From Bog-473 sp963800725 (lineage in GTDB: Bacteria; Actinomycetota; Acidimicrobiia; Acidimicrobiales; RAAP-2): DNA of 64,000 nucleotides. The notes under the pieces were generated by a model. It saw nothing but the letters and a program-made list of their open reading frames with translations. It was not told the DNA's origin and did no database searches. Positions 18,145 through 27,557 of this stretch are shown here, piece after piece; within the stretch, counting starts at the first letter, position 1, and every line of letters begins with the position of its first letter. The position numbers were made by a program, and so were the translations under genes. The DNA lies in assembly GCA_963800725.1 (NCBI GenBank), contig CAWDCE010000004.1, positions 94,328 to 158,327 of the forward strand, given 5' to 3'.

Positions 18145-18635
18145 AGGTCGGTCTGTTTCCTGGTTCCTTCGATCCTTTCCATAACGGGCACCTCGAGATT
18201 GTGGAGCGGGCCAGCCACCTCTTCGACGAGGTGGTGGTGGCCGCCCTGCGCAACCCCCAAAAGAGCCAAGCCCTCTTCGATCTCGAAGAGCGCCAATCGA
18301 TGCTCGAAGAGGTGCTCGCCCACATCGAGGGGGTACGCATCGTGTCGGTGTCGACGCTCTTGGTCAACGTGGCCAGAGACGTCGGCGCCTCGGCCATCGT
18401 GCGCGGCCTGCGGGCCGTGTCTGACTTCGAGACCGAGATGCAGATGGCCCAGATGAACCACCATCTCTCGGGCGTCGAGACGATCTTCATTCCAACCAGT
18501 TCGAAATATTCCTTCGTGGCCTCCAAGTTGGTCCGCGAGGTAGCGCGATTCGGGGGCGACGTCTCGGCGTTCGTCCCCAAGGTGGTGGCGACCCATATGC
18601 AAGCGAAGTTCAAGGGGGGATCGGGCTATGACTGA
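18141..18635 (+). CDS. coaD: Phosphopantetheine adenylyltransferase
   Basis: CoaD transfers AMP from ATP to 4-phosphopantetheine, the penultimate step of coenzyme A synthesis. The 164-residue protein has the nucleotidyltransferase HxGH site (GSFDPFHNGHLEI) and the second ATP motif region YSFVASKLVREVARFGGDVS. The ATG overlaps the rsmD stop (ATGA). The downstream coiled-coil gene starts inside its last codons. Confidence 0.96.
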   Translation: MKVGLFPGSFDPFHNGHLEIVERASHLFDEVVVAALRNPQKSQALFDLEERQSMLEEVLAHIEGVRIVSVSTLLVNVARDVGASAIVRGLRAVSDFETEMQMAQMNHHLSGVETIFIPTSSKYSFVASKLVREVARFGGDVSAFVPKVVATHMQAKFKGGSGYD

Positions 18636-19183
18636 CCAATTCCTCGAAGTCGAAGAGCTCCCGCCCGACGCGGATGCCGAGTCGATCATCAACCAGGTGA
18701 TCGACATTGTGAACACGGCCAAGTCCATGCCGTTGTCCTCGTCGGTGATCATCTCGCGCGAAGAGGTGGTATCACTGCTCCAAGGGGCACTCGACCGCCT
18801 CCCCGACGAGCTGCGCCAGGCCCGGTGGCTGCTGCGCGAACGCGAGGAGTTCTTGGCGGAGCGGGCCAAGGAGGCCGACGCCTTGATGGAAGAGGTGCGG
18901 GCCCAGGCCGAGCGCATGGTGCAGCGGACCGAGATCGTGCGTCAGGCCAATACAGTGGCCCAACGCATCCTCGACGACGCCAACGACGAGGCCCGAACCA
19001 TGCGCCATGAGGCCGAGGACTTCTGTGACACAAAACTTGCCGGAATGGAGATTGTCTTGGACCGCTTGACCCGAACGGTCCAGTCGGGCCCGCCCGCCGG
19101 CCGCCCCCGCACCGGCCCAAGAGCAAGCGACCGTGGCGACGGAGTCAGAGGAGGACGGCTTCTTCGATCAGGACCTGTCCTGA
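18628..19183 (+). CDS. Coiled-coil protein, DivIVA / ATP-synthase-B-like (one frameshift)
   Basis: The N-terminal 140 residues are charged and helical (REREEFLAERAKEADALMEEV, QRILDDANDEARTMRHEAED), like the coiled-coil proteins found between coaD and yceD in many actinobacteria. They resemble DivIVA or the b subunit of ATP synthase in composition. The open frame runs on into yceD. A shift between about 19085 and 19130, in a C-rich stretch, restores the usual acidic tail (ESEEDGFFDQDLS) and a TGA at 19181. The apparent fusion with DUF177 is therefore an artefact. A role in cell division or polar growth is only inferred. Confidence 0.72.
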
Positions 19184-19731
19184 TGGCCAAGGCCGACCCC
19201 TTCATCGTCCACGTCGCTCGCATGCGGCGCAACACCGGATCCACGTCGCACGAGGTGCGCTCGGGTCCTGTCGAGCTCGCCGGCCCCTTGGACGCCGAAG
19301 GTATCGATCCGGGCCGCAGCGTGGTCCCGAGCGGGGCCGAAGCCGAGGTCGACGTCACCTTGGTGGCCTTCGACGGGGGCATCGAGGCCAAGGGCACGGT
19401 GCGGGCCCCGTGGGTCGGGGTCTGCCGACGCTGTGCCACCGCGGTCGGCGGGGAACTGGTGGTGGCGGTCAATGAGCGATTTGCGGCGGGGGCGTCGCCC
19501 GACGCAAGCAGCGACGAGGCGGACTTTTACCCCATCGCCGACGACACCATCGACCTGGGGCCAATGGTGCGTGACGCCCTGGTGCTCGAGCTGCCGGCCG
19601 CCCCGTTGTGCCGTCCCGATTGCGCGGGGCTGTGCCCGAGCTGCGGTGCCGACCGCAACGAGGGAGGCGCCGATTGTGGCTGCGTTGCCCCACGGGACCC
19701 GCGTTGGGCTAATCTCGACGTGCTCCGGTAG
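19183..19731 (+). CDS. yceD: DUF177 / YceD family protein
   Basis: The YceD family is linked with 23S rRNA accumulation and is almost always encoded just before rpmF, as here. The 182-residue protein contains the acidic strand-rich core and two Cys groups: CRRC in the middle and CRPDCAGLCPSCG at the end, which may bind zinc. Its ATG shares its A with the TGA that ends the corrected upstream gene. rpmF follows after 49 bases. Confidence 0.9.
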   Translation: MAKADPFIVHVARMRRNTGSTSHEVRSGPVELAGPLDAEGIDPGRSVVPSGAEAEVDVTLVAFDGGIEAKGTVRAPWVGVCRRCATAVGGELVVAVNERFAAGASPDASSDEADFYPIADDTIDLGPMVRDALVLELPAAPLCRPDCAGLCPSCGADRNEGGADCGCVAPRDPRWANLDVLR

Positions 19732-19780
19732 CTGATCGACGCACGCCGGCGCGCCCCGAGTCCAAGGTTGGAGACCGACA

Positions 19781-19960
19781 ATGGCTGTCCCGAAGAAGAA
19801 GAAGTCCAAGGCCAAGGGCCGCAGCCATCAGGCTGCCGCCTGGGTGTTGCGTCTCCCCCCAAGAAGCGTCTGCCCGCACTGCCAGTCGGCCAAGACGCCC
19901 CACGTGGTCTGCCCGAACTGCGGGTGGTACAAGGGTCGACAGGCCGTAGAGGTCGACTGA
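19781..19960 (+). CDS. rpmF: 50S ribosomal protein L32, zinc-binding form
   Basis: L32 is a small protein of the large ribosomal subunit. The 59 residues start MAVPKKKKSKAKGRSHQAA and carry a complete zinc site at Cys31, Cys34, Cys44 and Cys47 (CPHC and CPNC). The reading frame lies between yceD and plsX, the conserved place for rpmF. The basic N-terminus matches the family. Confidence 0.95.
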   Translation: MAVPKKKKSKAKGRSHQAAAWVLRLPPRSVCPHCQSAKTPHVVCPNCGWYKGRQAVEVD

Positions 19961-19961
19961 T

Positions 19962-20980
19962 TTGAGCCGGCGGGGAGAGCGCCCGTCGACCGAGCTCTTG
20001 GCATCACTGCCGGTCGTGCTGGACGCGATGGGCGGCGACAAGGCCCCGGGCGACATCGTCGAAGGGGCCCATCGCCTCGCCAGCGAAGAAGGCGTCGCCG
20101 TCCTTTTGGTCGGGCCGCGCGACCAGGTGGGTGACACCTTGGGGCTCGACCTCTTCGAATGCAGCGAAGTCATTGCCATGGACGAGGACCCCGCGGGGGC
20201 GTGCGCCGTAAGAAGGACTCTTCCCTCGTGCGCGCCGCCGAGCTGGTCCGTGACCATCACGCCTGCGCCATGGTGAGCGCAGGCAACACCGGGGCCACGA
20301 TGGCGTCCGCGTTGTTGCGCATGGGCCGCCTGCCCGGGGTGATCCGGCCCTGCATCGCCACACCGTTGCCCCGCCTCGGTCAAAACCCCGCCGTCCTGGT
20401 CGACGCCGGCGCCAACGCCGAGTGCACCGCGGCGATGCTGGTGCAGTTCGCGCAGATGGGGGCGGCCTATGTCTCGTCGCGCTTTGGGACCACCGCACCG
20501 ACGGTCGGGCTGCTCTCCATTGGCGAGGAGTCGACCAAAGGCACCCCGCTGGTCAAAGAGACCCACAAATTGTTGGCCGAGGCCACCGGCTTCACCTTCG
20601 TCGGCAACCTCGAGGGCCGCGACCTGCTGCCCGCTGGTGCCGACGTCGTGGTGACCGACGGCTTCACCGGCAACGTGACCCTCAAAACCCTCGAGGGTTC
20701 GCTGCGGTTCCTCTTCGACGCCATGTTGGGAGTGTTCTCGACCAACGAGGAGACCAAGGCGGCGGCGGACGTCCTGTTGCCATACCTGTTGCCACTCGCC
20801 GCCCAGTTCGAGCCGGAGAACACCGGTGGAGCGATTCTCCTGGGCGTCGACGGGGTCTGCGTGATCAGCCACGGGTCCTCGAACGCCACCGCGATACTCA
20901 ACGCCCTCAAAGTGGCCTGCGAGTGCGCGACTTCGGGCCTGGTCGAGCATCTGGCGGCCGCGGTGCGCCCGGCGCCCTAG
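19962..20980 (+). CDS. plsX: Phosphate acyltransferase PlsX (one frameshift)
   Basis: PlsX makes acyl-phosphate from acyl-ACP and phosphate, the first step of phospholipid synthesis with PlsY. The first frame carries LPVVLDAMGGDKAPGDIVEGA. The second carries VRRKKDSSLVRAAELV, VSAGNTGATMASALL and GRDLLPAGADVVVTDGFTGN. One G seems to be missing at about 20203, before VRRKKDSS. The likely start is a TTG at 19962, two bases after the rpmF stop, with GAGG upstream. The repaired length is about 340 residues, normal for PlsX. acpP follows. Confidence 0.92.
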
Positions 20981-21080
20981 CGCTAAATTCCCAGGTCAGA
21001 CCCTACAAGTTCGTGGGGTGGGGTCTTCGCCCGGTAACATGTCGCCCGGATCAATTCGATTCGCCGACCCAGGAGCGCAT

Positions 21081-21377
21081 GTGCCAGCCGAAACCCACAC
21101 CAATCAAGGTCCCCTCGACCGCCAAGGGGTCTTCGAGCTGATCAGGGACCAGCTGGCCGACATCTTGGAGACCGACCCCTCCACCATCACCGAGGGTGCC
21201 TCCTTCGTCGAAGATCTCGACGCCGATTCCCTCGCGCTCATCGAGCTGGTCGAGGGCCTCGAAGAAGAGCTGGGAGAGCGGACCGTCGGGTTCCGCATTG
21301 ACGATGAAGACCTTGAAGATCTCCGCACCGTCCGAGACGCCGTTGACTACGTCTACGCCAAGCTCGAGGCGGGGTGA
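21081..21377 (+). CDS. acpP: Acyl carrier protein
   Basis: AcpP carries growing fatty acids on a phosphopantetheine arm. The 98-residue protein has the attachment motif DADSLALIEL, with Ser50 as the modified residue. The GTG at 21081 has AGGAG five bases upstream. The protein is about 15 residues longer than a typical ACP at its N-terminus. It lies between plsX and rnc, as in many bacteria; the stop overlaps the likely rnc start (GTGA). Confidence 0.93.
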   Translation: MPAETHTNQGPLDRQGVFELIRDQLADILETDPSTITEGASFVEDLDADSLALIELVEGLEEELGERTVGFRIDDEDLEDLRTVRDAVDYVYAKLEAG

Positions 21378-22071
21378 CGCTGGCGCCGAAGGGGCGGCCG
21401 CACTGGCCGAGAGGTTGGGCCATACCTTCGACGACATCACCCTCCTCCAACATGCCTTGGCCCACCGCAGCTGGTGCGGTGAACAAGACGGCGGTGCACC
21501 GTCGAACGAGCGTCTCGAGTTCTTGGGCGATGCCGTGCTCGGACTCGTCGTCGCCCGCTACACCTACGAGAACTATCCGGACTTCCCAGAAGGCAAGCTG
21601 GCCAAAGTGCGCTCGGCGGTCGTGAACGCCCGCGTGCTGGCCCAGGTGGCCGACCGGCTCGGCGTTGGCGACGTGTTGTTGCTCGGCAAGGGCGAGGAAA
21701 CCTCGGGCGGCCGCTCCAAGGCCTCCATCTTGAGCGACGCGTTCGAAGCCATTCTCGGTGCGATCTACCTCGACTCGGGGTTCGACGCCGCGGAGATCTT
21801 GGTGTTGCGCGAACTGCACGACCTGATCGCTGCGGCCTGCAAGGAACCCGACGACTTCGACCACAAGAGCCGACTCCAAGAGCTGGCGGTCCACAACGGG
21901 GAGGGCACGCCGCGCTACGTCGTGGTCGGTTCGGGTCCCGACCACGATCGAACTTACGCCGCCGAGGTCTTCGTGGCCGGCGAGCGCAGGGGTGAAGGAG
22001 CAGGGCGCTCCAAGAAAGACGCCGAGCAAGAAGCGGCCCGCAATGCCTGGGAGGGCCTGACCAATGCCTGA
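21374..22071 (+). CDS. rnc: Ribonuclease III (5-prime end uncertain)
   Basis: RNase III cuts double-stranded RNA in rRNA maturation and regulation. The catalytic signature NERLEFLGDAVLGLV is followed by the second acidic site region SDAFEAILGAIYLDSG. A C-terminal dsRNA-binding domain begins at DHKSRLQELAV. The frame has no good start codon. A GTG at 21374 overlaps the acpP stop (GTGA) and joins the main frame if one base is missing in the G-rich stretch near 21392. Otherwise a TTG at 21415 would begin the protein. mutM starts within the last codons of rnc. Confidence 0.9.
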
Positions 22072-22963
22072 GTTACCCGAAGTCGAAACACTGCGACAGG
22101 ACCTGGCCCGCGAGGTGGTCGGCAAGAAGATCAAGTCGGTGAGCGTGGCCAACGGTCGCTCGGTGCGGCGCCACCCGTCGGCCAAGCACTTCCGCGCCCC
22201 GCTCGAAGGCCGCACCATCAAGTCGGTCGGGCGGCTCGGAAAGTACCTGCTCTTGACGCTCGACAGCGGCGACACGCTGGTGGTGCACCTCGGGATGAGC
22301 GGCCAGCTCTTGCGGGTCAAGTCGGTCAAGGACCCAAAGCCCAAGCACACCCACGTCGTCATCACCTTCACCCAGGGCGGCGAGCTGCGCTACGTCGACC
22401 CGAGGACATTTGGTGAACTGTTCGTCTCGACGCCACCCCTCAAAGCTGACGGGACGCCGCTGAGCCCGGTCTCGGGTACCGCCGGTGGCGACGGCGCGGC
22501 GATCCGCAAGGCCATCCCCGAACTGGCCCACCTCGGGTTCGACCCCATTGAGGACATGATGAGCTGGGACCGCTTCGGGGTCTTGTTGCACCAGCACAAG
22601 GCCGGGGTCAAAACGATGTTGATGGATCAGAGTTTCATTGCGGGGATCGGGAATCTCTACTCTGACGAGATGCTCTATCAAGCGGGGCTGCGCTATGACC
22701 GCGCGTCCAACACGTTGACGGCGACCGAGGTGCGACGGCTCTACCGCGCCATCGTCGAGACGCTCGCCGAAGCCATCAAACATCGCGGCTCGTCGCTGGC
22801 CGACGAGCAGTACCGCGACCTCTTTGGCGAAGTCGGCGCCTACCAGGGCCTCCATCAGGTCTACGACCGCGAAGGCGAGCCGTGTCGGCGGTGCCGCAAC
22901 GTGATCGTGCGGGTCAAGACAGGAGGTCGGTCGACCTTCTTTTGTGAACACTGCCAGGTCTGA
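22064..22963 (+). CDS. mutM: Formamidopyrimidine-DNA glycosylase
   Basis: MutM (Fpg) removes 8-oxoguanine and ring-opened purines and cleaves the abasic site. The catalytic N-terminal MPELPEVE is intact, with Pro as residue 2 after loss of Met. The helix-two-turn-helix segment reads MLMDQSFIAGIGNLYSDE. A zinc finger closes the protein (CRRC and CEHC). The 299-residue protein overlaps rnc by 8 bases, and smc follows 12 bases later, the usual rnc-mutM-smc order. Confidence 0.96.
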   Translation: MPELPEVETLRQDLAREVVGKKIKSVSVANGRSVRRHPSAKHFRAPLEGRTIKSVGRLGKYLLLTLDSGDTLVVHLGMSGQLLRVKSVKDPKPKHTHVVITFTQGGELRYVDPRTFGELFVSTPPLKADGTPLSPVSGTAGGDGAAIRKAIPELAHLGFDPIEDMMSWDRFGVLLHQHKAGVKTMLMDQSFIAGIGNLYSDEMLYQAGLRYDRASNTLTATEVRRLYRAIVETLAEAIKHRGSSLADEQYRDLFGEVGAYQGLHQVYDREGEPCRRCRNVIVRVKTGGRSTFFCEHCQV

Positions 22964-22975
22964 GCCGCCCGCCCG

Positions 22976-25900
22976 ATGTTCCTCAAGTCACTCTCCATGA
23001 AGGGTTTCAAGTCGTTTGCGGACCCGACCGTGCTCGAATTCGAACCGGGCATCACGGTGGTCGTCGGTCCCAACGGCAGTGGAAAATCCAACGTCGTCGA
23101 CGCCGTCACCTGGGTCCTCGGGGCCCAAGGGCCACGCTCGCTGCGCTCCCAGAAGATGGAAGACGTCATCTTCGCGGGCACCAGTTCGCGTCCCGCCCTC
23201 GGTCGCGCCGAGGTGACGCTCACGATTGACAATGCCTCGGGCAAGCTCCCGGTCGATCTGGCCGAAGTCACCATCACCCGCACGTTGTTCCGCTCCGGCG
23301 ACAGCGAGTACGCCATCAACGGCGCCCCGTGCCGCCTGCTCGACATCCAAGATCTGTTGTCGGACTCGGGGGTCGGCCGCCAGCAGCACATGATCATCGG
23401 GCAAGGCCAGCTCGACACCGTCCTCAACGCCCGGCCCGAGGACCGTCGCGCCATCATTGAAGAGGCCGCCGGCGTCCTCAAGCATCGGCGCCGGCGCGAG
23501 CGCGCGGAGCGCCGCTTGGCCGCAACGGCGGAGAATCTCGAGCGCCTCGGTGACCTGGTGCGCGAGGTGCGCCGCCAGATCCGCCCCCTCGAGCGCCAGG
23601 CCGCCGCCGCCCGGTCCCACGCGACGACCGCCACCGAATTGTTGACCATCCGGCGCTTCTTGGCCGGCCAAGAACTCGCCGAGTTGACCGACCGGCAGCG
23701 CAGCGCTGCTGCTGACCTGGTGATCTGTCGCGACGAGGAACGCGCACTGCACGAAACGCTGGCCCGTCTCGAGTCAGAGGCCACCTCGACCACCGCCGAG
23801 CTGTCGTCTCGGCGCGAGGAGGATCTCGCCGGCGCCCTCGCCCGCGTCCAAGGACTCGTCGAGCGGGCCCGGGGCTTGTCTGGGGTGCTGCGCGAGCGGG
23901 CACGGGCCATCGTGGTCGCCCTCGACGCGGCCGCCGATGTCGACGTGGTCTCGACCCTCGAGGCCGAGGCCTCCCGACTGGCCGCAGAAATGGCCGAGGC
24001 CGCGGCATCGGCGGCCACCTTGGCCCCCGAACGCGCCGAGGCCGCCGCCGACCTGCGCGCGCTCGAAGTCGCCGAAGGCGAGCTGCGGGCACAGTGGCGC
24101 GAGGTGATCGGCGACGACACCCCCGACGAGGCCGCCCGGCTCCTGGCCACGCGCCGTGAGTCCGCCCACGCCGCCGCGCAGCGAGAGCGCCAAGACCAGG
24201 CCGACCTCGACGATCGTCTCGAGGACCTCGAAGGCCGCCACGCCGCCGCCGCCGTCAAGGCCGACCTGTTGGCCCAAGAAGCCGCAGGGCTCGATGACAC
24301 CTCCATCCGCCTCGAGGCCGAACTGGCGGCCCAAAATGCCGGCGTGGAGGACGCGGCGGAGCGGATGGCCGCCACCGAACGCGCCGCCGACGCCGCCGAT
24401 CAGACCCGCCATCGTTCCGCCGCACGCGCCGAAGCCATGGAGCAGGCCCTCAACGACCTCCAAGGGACCGGCGGGCGTGAGCTCTTGCGCAACATCGACG
24501 GCGTGGTCGGCTCGCTCATGGACCTGATCGAAATCGACGAGGGGTGGGAGTCGGCGTTCGAGGCCGCGGCGGGGGCCGGCATGGCGGCCATCGTGGTCGA
24601 CGGCCGCCGATCGGCTCGCGAGGCCCTCGACACCTTGCGCGCCGAAGGTGCCCCCGGTGCCGTCCTCGCACCGCGGGTCGGGGCCTACCGGGTCAATGAC
24701 GTCCCGTTCTTGCCCGTCGGGAGCACCGCACAGTGGGTGCGCCGCCATGTGCGGGCCCGCCACGGCGACGACACCACCGACTCGGTTCTCGACACCCTGG
24801 TCGGGCGGGCGGTGCGGGTCGACGGCTGGGAAGAGGCCATCGATCTGTCGCTCGAGCGCGACGACCTTGTGGTGGTCACCCCCCAGGGCGACCGCTTCGC
24901 CGCCACGGGGTGGCGGGTGCGATCCCAGGCCAACGTGGTCACCGCGGCTGCGGTCGATGAGGCCAAGCGCCGGGCCGGCGAGGACGCCATCGTCGCCAAC
25001 GCCGCCCGGGCCAATCTCAGCGTGGCGCGCGCCGAGCTCGCCCGGGCCCGTGACGCCCGGGCCGCGGCGGTGCGCGCCGCTGACCAGCACACCGTGGCCG
25101 CGTCCTCCACCCGCGCCGACGTCGAGCGCATCGCCGCCGAGCAGACACGACTCGGCGACGAGTTGGTGGTGGTGCGCCAGGCTCGCCGGGCCGCCGACGC
25201 CCGCCTGGCCGAGCTCGAAGCCGAGGTGGCCCGGCTCGAAGCGGCCCGCCCCCAGCTCGAAGAGGCGGGGGCGGCCTGGTCGGATCTGGCCGGGCGACGG
25301 GAGGAAATCTCGGCCCGGATGCAGGCGGCCAAGGTGCGCGAAGCGGCCCTCGCCGAACGCACCTCGGTGCTGGCCGAGCGCCAGGTCGAGGTCGAGCGCC
25401 GCCTCGCCGGCCATGCGGCCGAACGGGCCAACGCCGCCACGCGCCGCCTGCACCTCGAAGCCGAAGGCGAGACGCTCGCCCGCCTCGAAGCGCTGGTCGA
25501 GAGTGAGCAAGCGCGCCTCGACGGGGTCTTCGAATCCTTGCGTGGGGAGTACAAGACCCAGGTCGACGCCGTGCGGGCCGGCGGTGAGCGCCTCGAACAG
25601 TTGCGCCAGGACCGCCACACGACCGATCAACGCCTCGAAGCCGTGCGCACGCGCACCCGGGCGCTGGACCTCGAGACCAACGAGGTGTCGCTGCGTCTCG
25701 AGGCCCTCCACGAGCACATCGAGCGTGATCTCGGTGTGGCGGCGGCCGAGCTGGTCGGCCTCTCGGTGCCCGAGGTGCCCGGCACCACCACCCACGAGGT
25801 CTACGCCGCCGAACTCGAAGCCAAGATCGCGGCCCTCGGGCCGGTCAACCCGCTCGCGCTCGAGGAGCTCTCGAGTCTCGAGGAGCGCCACAAGGAACTC

Positions 25901-26455
25901 GAGGTCCAAGTCGACGACGTGCGCGGGGCGCGCCGCGAGCTCCACGAGGTGGTGCGCACCCTCGACGAGGAGATCATGACGTCCTTCGCCGCCGCCGCGG
26001 CCGACGTCAACGAGCATTTCTCGACCCTCGTCGCCCTGCTCTTCCCCGGGGGCACCGGCCGACTCGTCTTGATCGAGCCCGACGATCTGCTCAACACCGG
26101 CGTCGAGATCGAGGTGCGCCCGGCCGGACGTAACGTGCGGCGCGTGTCCTTGCTCTCGGGCGGTGAGCGCTCCATGGCCGCGCTCGCCTTCTTGTTCGCG
26201 GTCTTTCGCAGCCGACCGTCGCCCTTCTATCTCATGGACGAGGTCGAGGCCGCGCTCGACGACGTCAACTTGAATCGGTTCTTGGGGCTCGTGCGCGAGT
26301 TCCGACACGAGGCCCAGCTCCTCATTGTCAGCCACCAAAAACGCACCATGGAGACCGCTGACGCCCTCTACGGGGTGACCATGGCGCCAGGCGGGTCGTC
26401 CCAGGTCGTGAGCCAAAAGGTGGAACGCCGAGCAAGTGAGGTGGAGCCGGCATGA
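22976..26455 (+). CDS. smc: Chromosome segregation ATPase SMC
   Basis: SMC forms the ring of bacterial condensin with ScpA and ScpB. The 1,159-residue protein has Walker A (GPNGSGKS, residues 31-38), long Ala/Glu/Arg-rich coiled coils, a central hinge (VVGSLMDLIEIDEGWESAF) and the C-terminal head with the ABC signature LSGGERSMAALA and Walker B FYLMDEVEAALDD. It starts at an ATG 12 bases after mutM and overlaps the ftsY start by 4 bases (ATGA). Very high GC gives it a long false reading frame on the other strand. Confidence 0.97.
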   Translation: MFLKSLSMKGFKSFADPTVLEFEPGITVVVGPNGSGKSNVVDAVTWVLGAQGPRSLRSQKMEDVIFAGTSSRPALGRAEVTLTIDNASGKLPVDLAEVTITRTLFRSGDSEYAINGAPCRLLDIQDLLSDSGVGRQQHMIIGQGQLDTVLNARPEDRRAIIEEAAGVLKHRRRRERAERRLAATAENLERLGDLVREVRRQIRPLERQAAAARSHATTATELLTIRRFLAGQELAELTDRQRSAAADLVICRDEERALHETLARLESEATSTTAELSSRREEDLAGALARVQGLVERARGLSGVLRERARAIVVALDAAADVDVVSTLEAEASRLAAEMAEAAASAATLAPERAEAAADLRALEVAEGELRAQWREVIGDDTPDEAARLLATRRESAHAAAQRERQDQADLDDRLEDLEGRHAAAAVKADLLAQEAAGLDDTSIRLEAELAAQNAGVEDAAERMAATERAADAADQTRHRSAARAEAMEQALNDLQGTGGRELLRNIDGVVGSLMDLIEIDEGWESAFEAAAGAGMAAIVVDGRRSAREALDTLRAEGAPGAVLAPRVGAYRVNDVPFLPVGSTAQWVRRHVRARHGDDTTDSVLDTLVGRAVRVDGWEEAIDLSLERDDLVVVTPQGDRFAATGWRVRSQANVVTAAAVDEAKRRAGEDAIVANAARANLSVARAELARARDARAAAVRAADQHTVAASSTRADVERIAAEQTRLGDELVVVRQARRAADARLAELEAEVARLEAARPQLEEAGAAWSDLAGRREEISARMQAAKVREAALAERTSVLAERQVEVERRLAGHAAERANAATRRLHLEAEGETLARLEALVESEQARLDGVFESLRGEYKTQVDAVRAGGERLEQLRQDRHTTDQRLEAVRTRTRALDLETNEVSLRLEALHEHIERDLGVAAAELVGLSVPEVPGTTTHEVYAAELEAKIAALGPVNPLALEELSSLEERHKELEVQVDDVRGARRELHEVVRTLDEEIMTSFAAAAADVNEHFSTLVALLFPGGTGRLVLIEPDDLLNTGVEIEVRPAGRNVRRVSLLSGGERSMAALAFLFAVFRSRPSPFYLMDEVEAALDDVNLNRFLGLVREFRHEAQLLIVSHQKRTMETADALYGVTMAPGGSSQVVSQKVERRASEVEPA

Positions 26456-27546
26456 CGGGCCTCTACCTCGGCATCGCCCTCGCCCTGGTCCTCTTGGTCG
26501 GGGTCGTCTTTGTCTTGATGAACCGGGCCCGGCGCGGCCCGGGTCCCCTCACCCAAGCTCGGCCCGAGCCCGAGATCGCACCCGAAACCGCGCCACCGCA
26601 GCCCTTCCTCCCGCCAGAACCCACCCCCGAGCCCGAAGTCCACGTCCCGAGCCTGCGCACGCGCCTGGCCAAGACCAGGGGTCTCTTCAGCGGGGCGGTC
26701 TCGGCCCTGCGCTCCGGCAGCATCGACGCCGCCACCTGGGATTCGCTCGAAGAGGCGCTGATCCGGGCCGACGTCGGGGTGGCCACGACCGACGCCCTGC
26801 TCGCTGAGCTGCGGGCCCGGGTCGAGGCCAAAGAGATCGGCAGCGGCGACGATCTGCTCGCCGCGCTGGCCGAGCAGATCCGGGCCCTCTTGGCGGTCGA
26901 GGGCTCGCGCCAATTGCACTTTGAGGGCGGACCGGATTTCACCGACGTGTGGCTCATCGTCGGGGTCAACGGCGTGGGAAAGACGACCACCATTGGCAAA
27001 CTCGCCCGCCAGCAGTCAGCCGCCGGGCGCTCGGTCCTGCTCGCGGCCGGTGACACCTTCCGGGCCGCCGCGGCCGATCAACTCGGCACCTGGGCCGAGC
27101 GCTCGGGGGTCGAGATCGTCCGCGGAGCCGAAGGCGGGGACCCGAGCGCCATTGTCTTCGACGCCGTGCAACGCGCTCATGCACGCGGCAACGACCTGGT
27201 GCTCGCCGACACGGCGGGGCGCTTGCACAACAAGGTCAACCTGGTCGAAGAGCTGAAAAAGATCCGCCGGGTGGCCGGACGCGAGCCGGGCAACGTGACC
27301 GAGGTCCTCTTGGTCCTCGACGCCACCACCGGGCAGAATGCTCTGGCCCAGGCCCGCCAGTTCACCGAGGCCGTCAACGTCACCGGGGTTGTCCTGACCA
27401 AGCTCGACGGCACGGCCAAAGGTGGCATCGTCATCGCCATCCAGCGCGAGCTCGGTCTGCCGGTCAAGTTGGTCGGGCTCGGCGAGGGTATCGACGACCT
27501 CGTGGCCTTTGACCCAGACGACTTCGTCGACGCCCTCCTCAGTTAG
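26452..27546 (+). CDS. ftsY: Signal recognition particle receptor FtsY
   Basis: FtsY docks SRP-ribosome complexes at the membrane. The 364-residue protein begins with a membrane segment (residues 2-23), then a Pro/Glu-rich linker, an N domain and the GTPase domain: GVNGVGKT (171-178), DTAGRLHNKVNLVEELKK and the TKLDGTAKGG guanine motif. The N-terminal anchor is typical of actinobacterial FtsY. The ATG overlaps the smc stop, and ffh follows after 11 bases. Confidence 0.96.
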   Translation: MTGLYLGIALALVLLVGVVFVLMNRARRGPGPLTQARPEPEIAPETAPPQPFLPPEPTPEPEVHVPSLRTRLAKTRGLFSGAVSALRSGSIDAATWDSLEEALIRADVGVATTDALLAELRARVEAKEIGSGDDLLAALAEQIRALLAVEGSRQLHFEGGPDFTDVWLIVGVNGVGKTTTIGKLARQQSAAGRSVLLAAGDTFRAAAADQLGTWAERSGVEIVRGAEGGDPSAIVFDAVQRAHARGNDLVLADTAGRLHNKVNLVEELKKIRRVAGREPGNVTEVLLVLDATTGQNALAQARQFTEAVNVTGVVLTKLDGTAKGGIVIAIQRELGLPVKLVGLGEGIDDLVAFDPDDFVDALLS

Positions 27547-27557
27547 CCTTCCCCCAT

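Noticed and set aside
18628..19731. Fusion of a coiled-coil protein with DUF177 (YceD)
   Set aside because: A frameshift in the C-rich stretch at about 19100 removes the true stop. The correct frame ends DGFFDQDLS at 19183, where yceD begins with its own ATG.
23774..26416. An 880-residue reading frame antisense to smc
   Set aside because: It mirrors a very GC-rich coiled-coil gene, has no family motif and is a codon-bias shadow.
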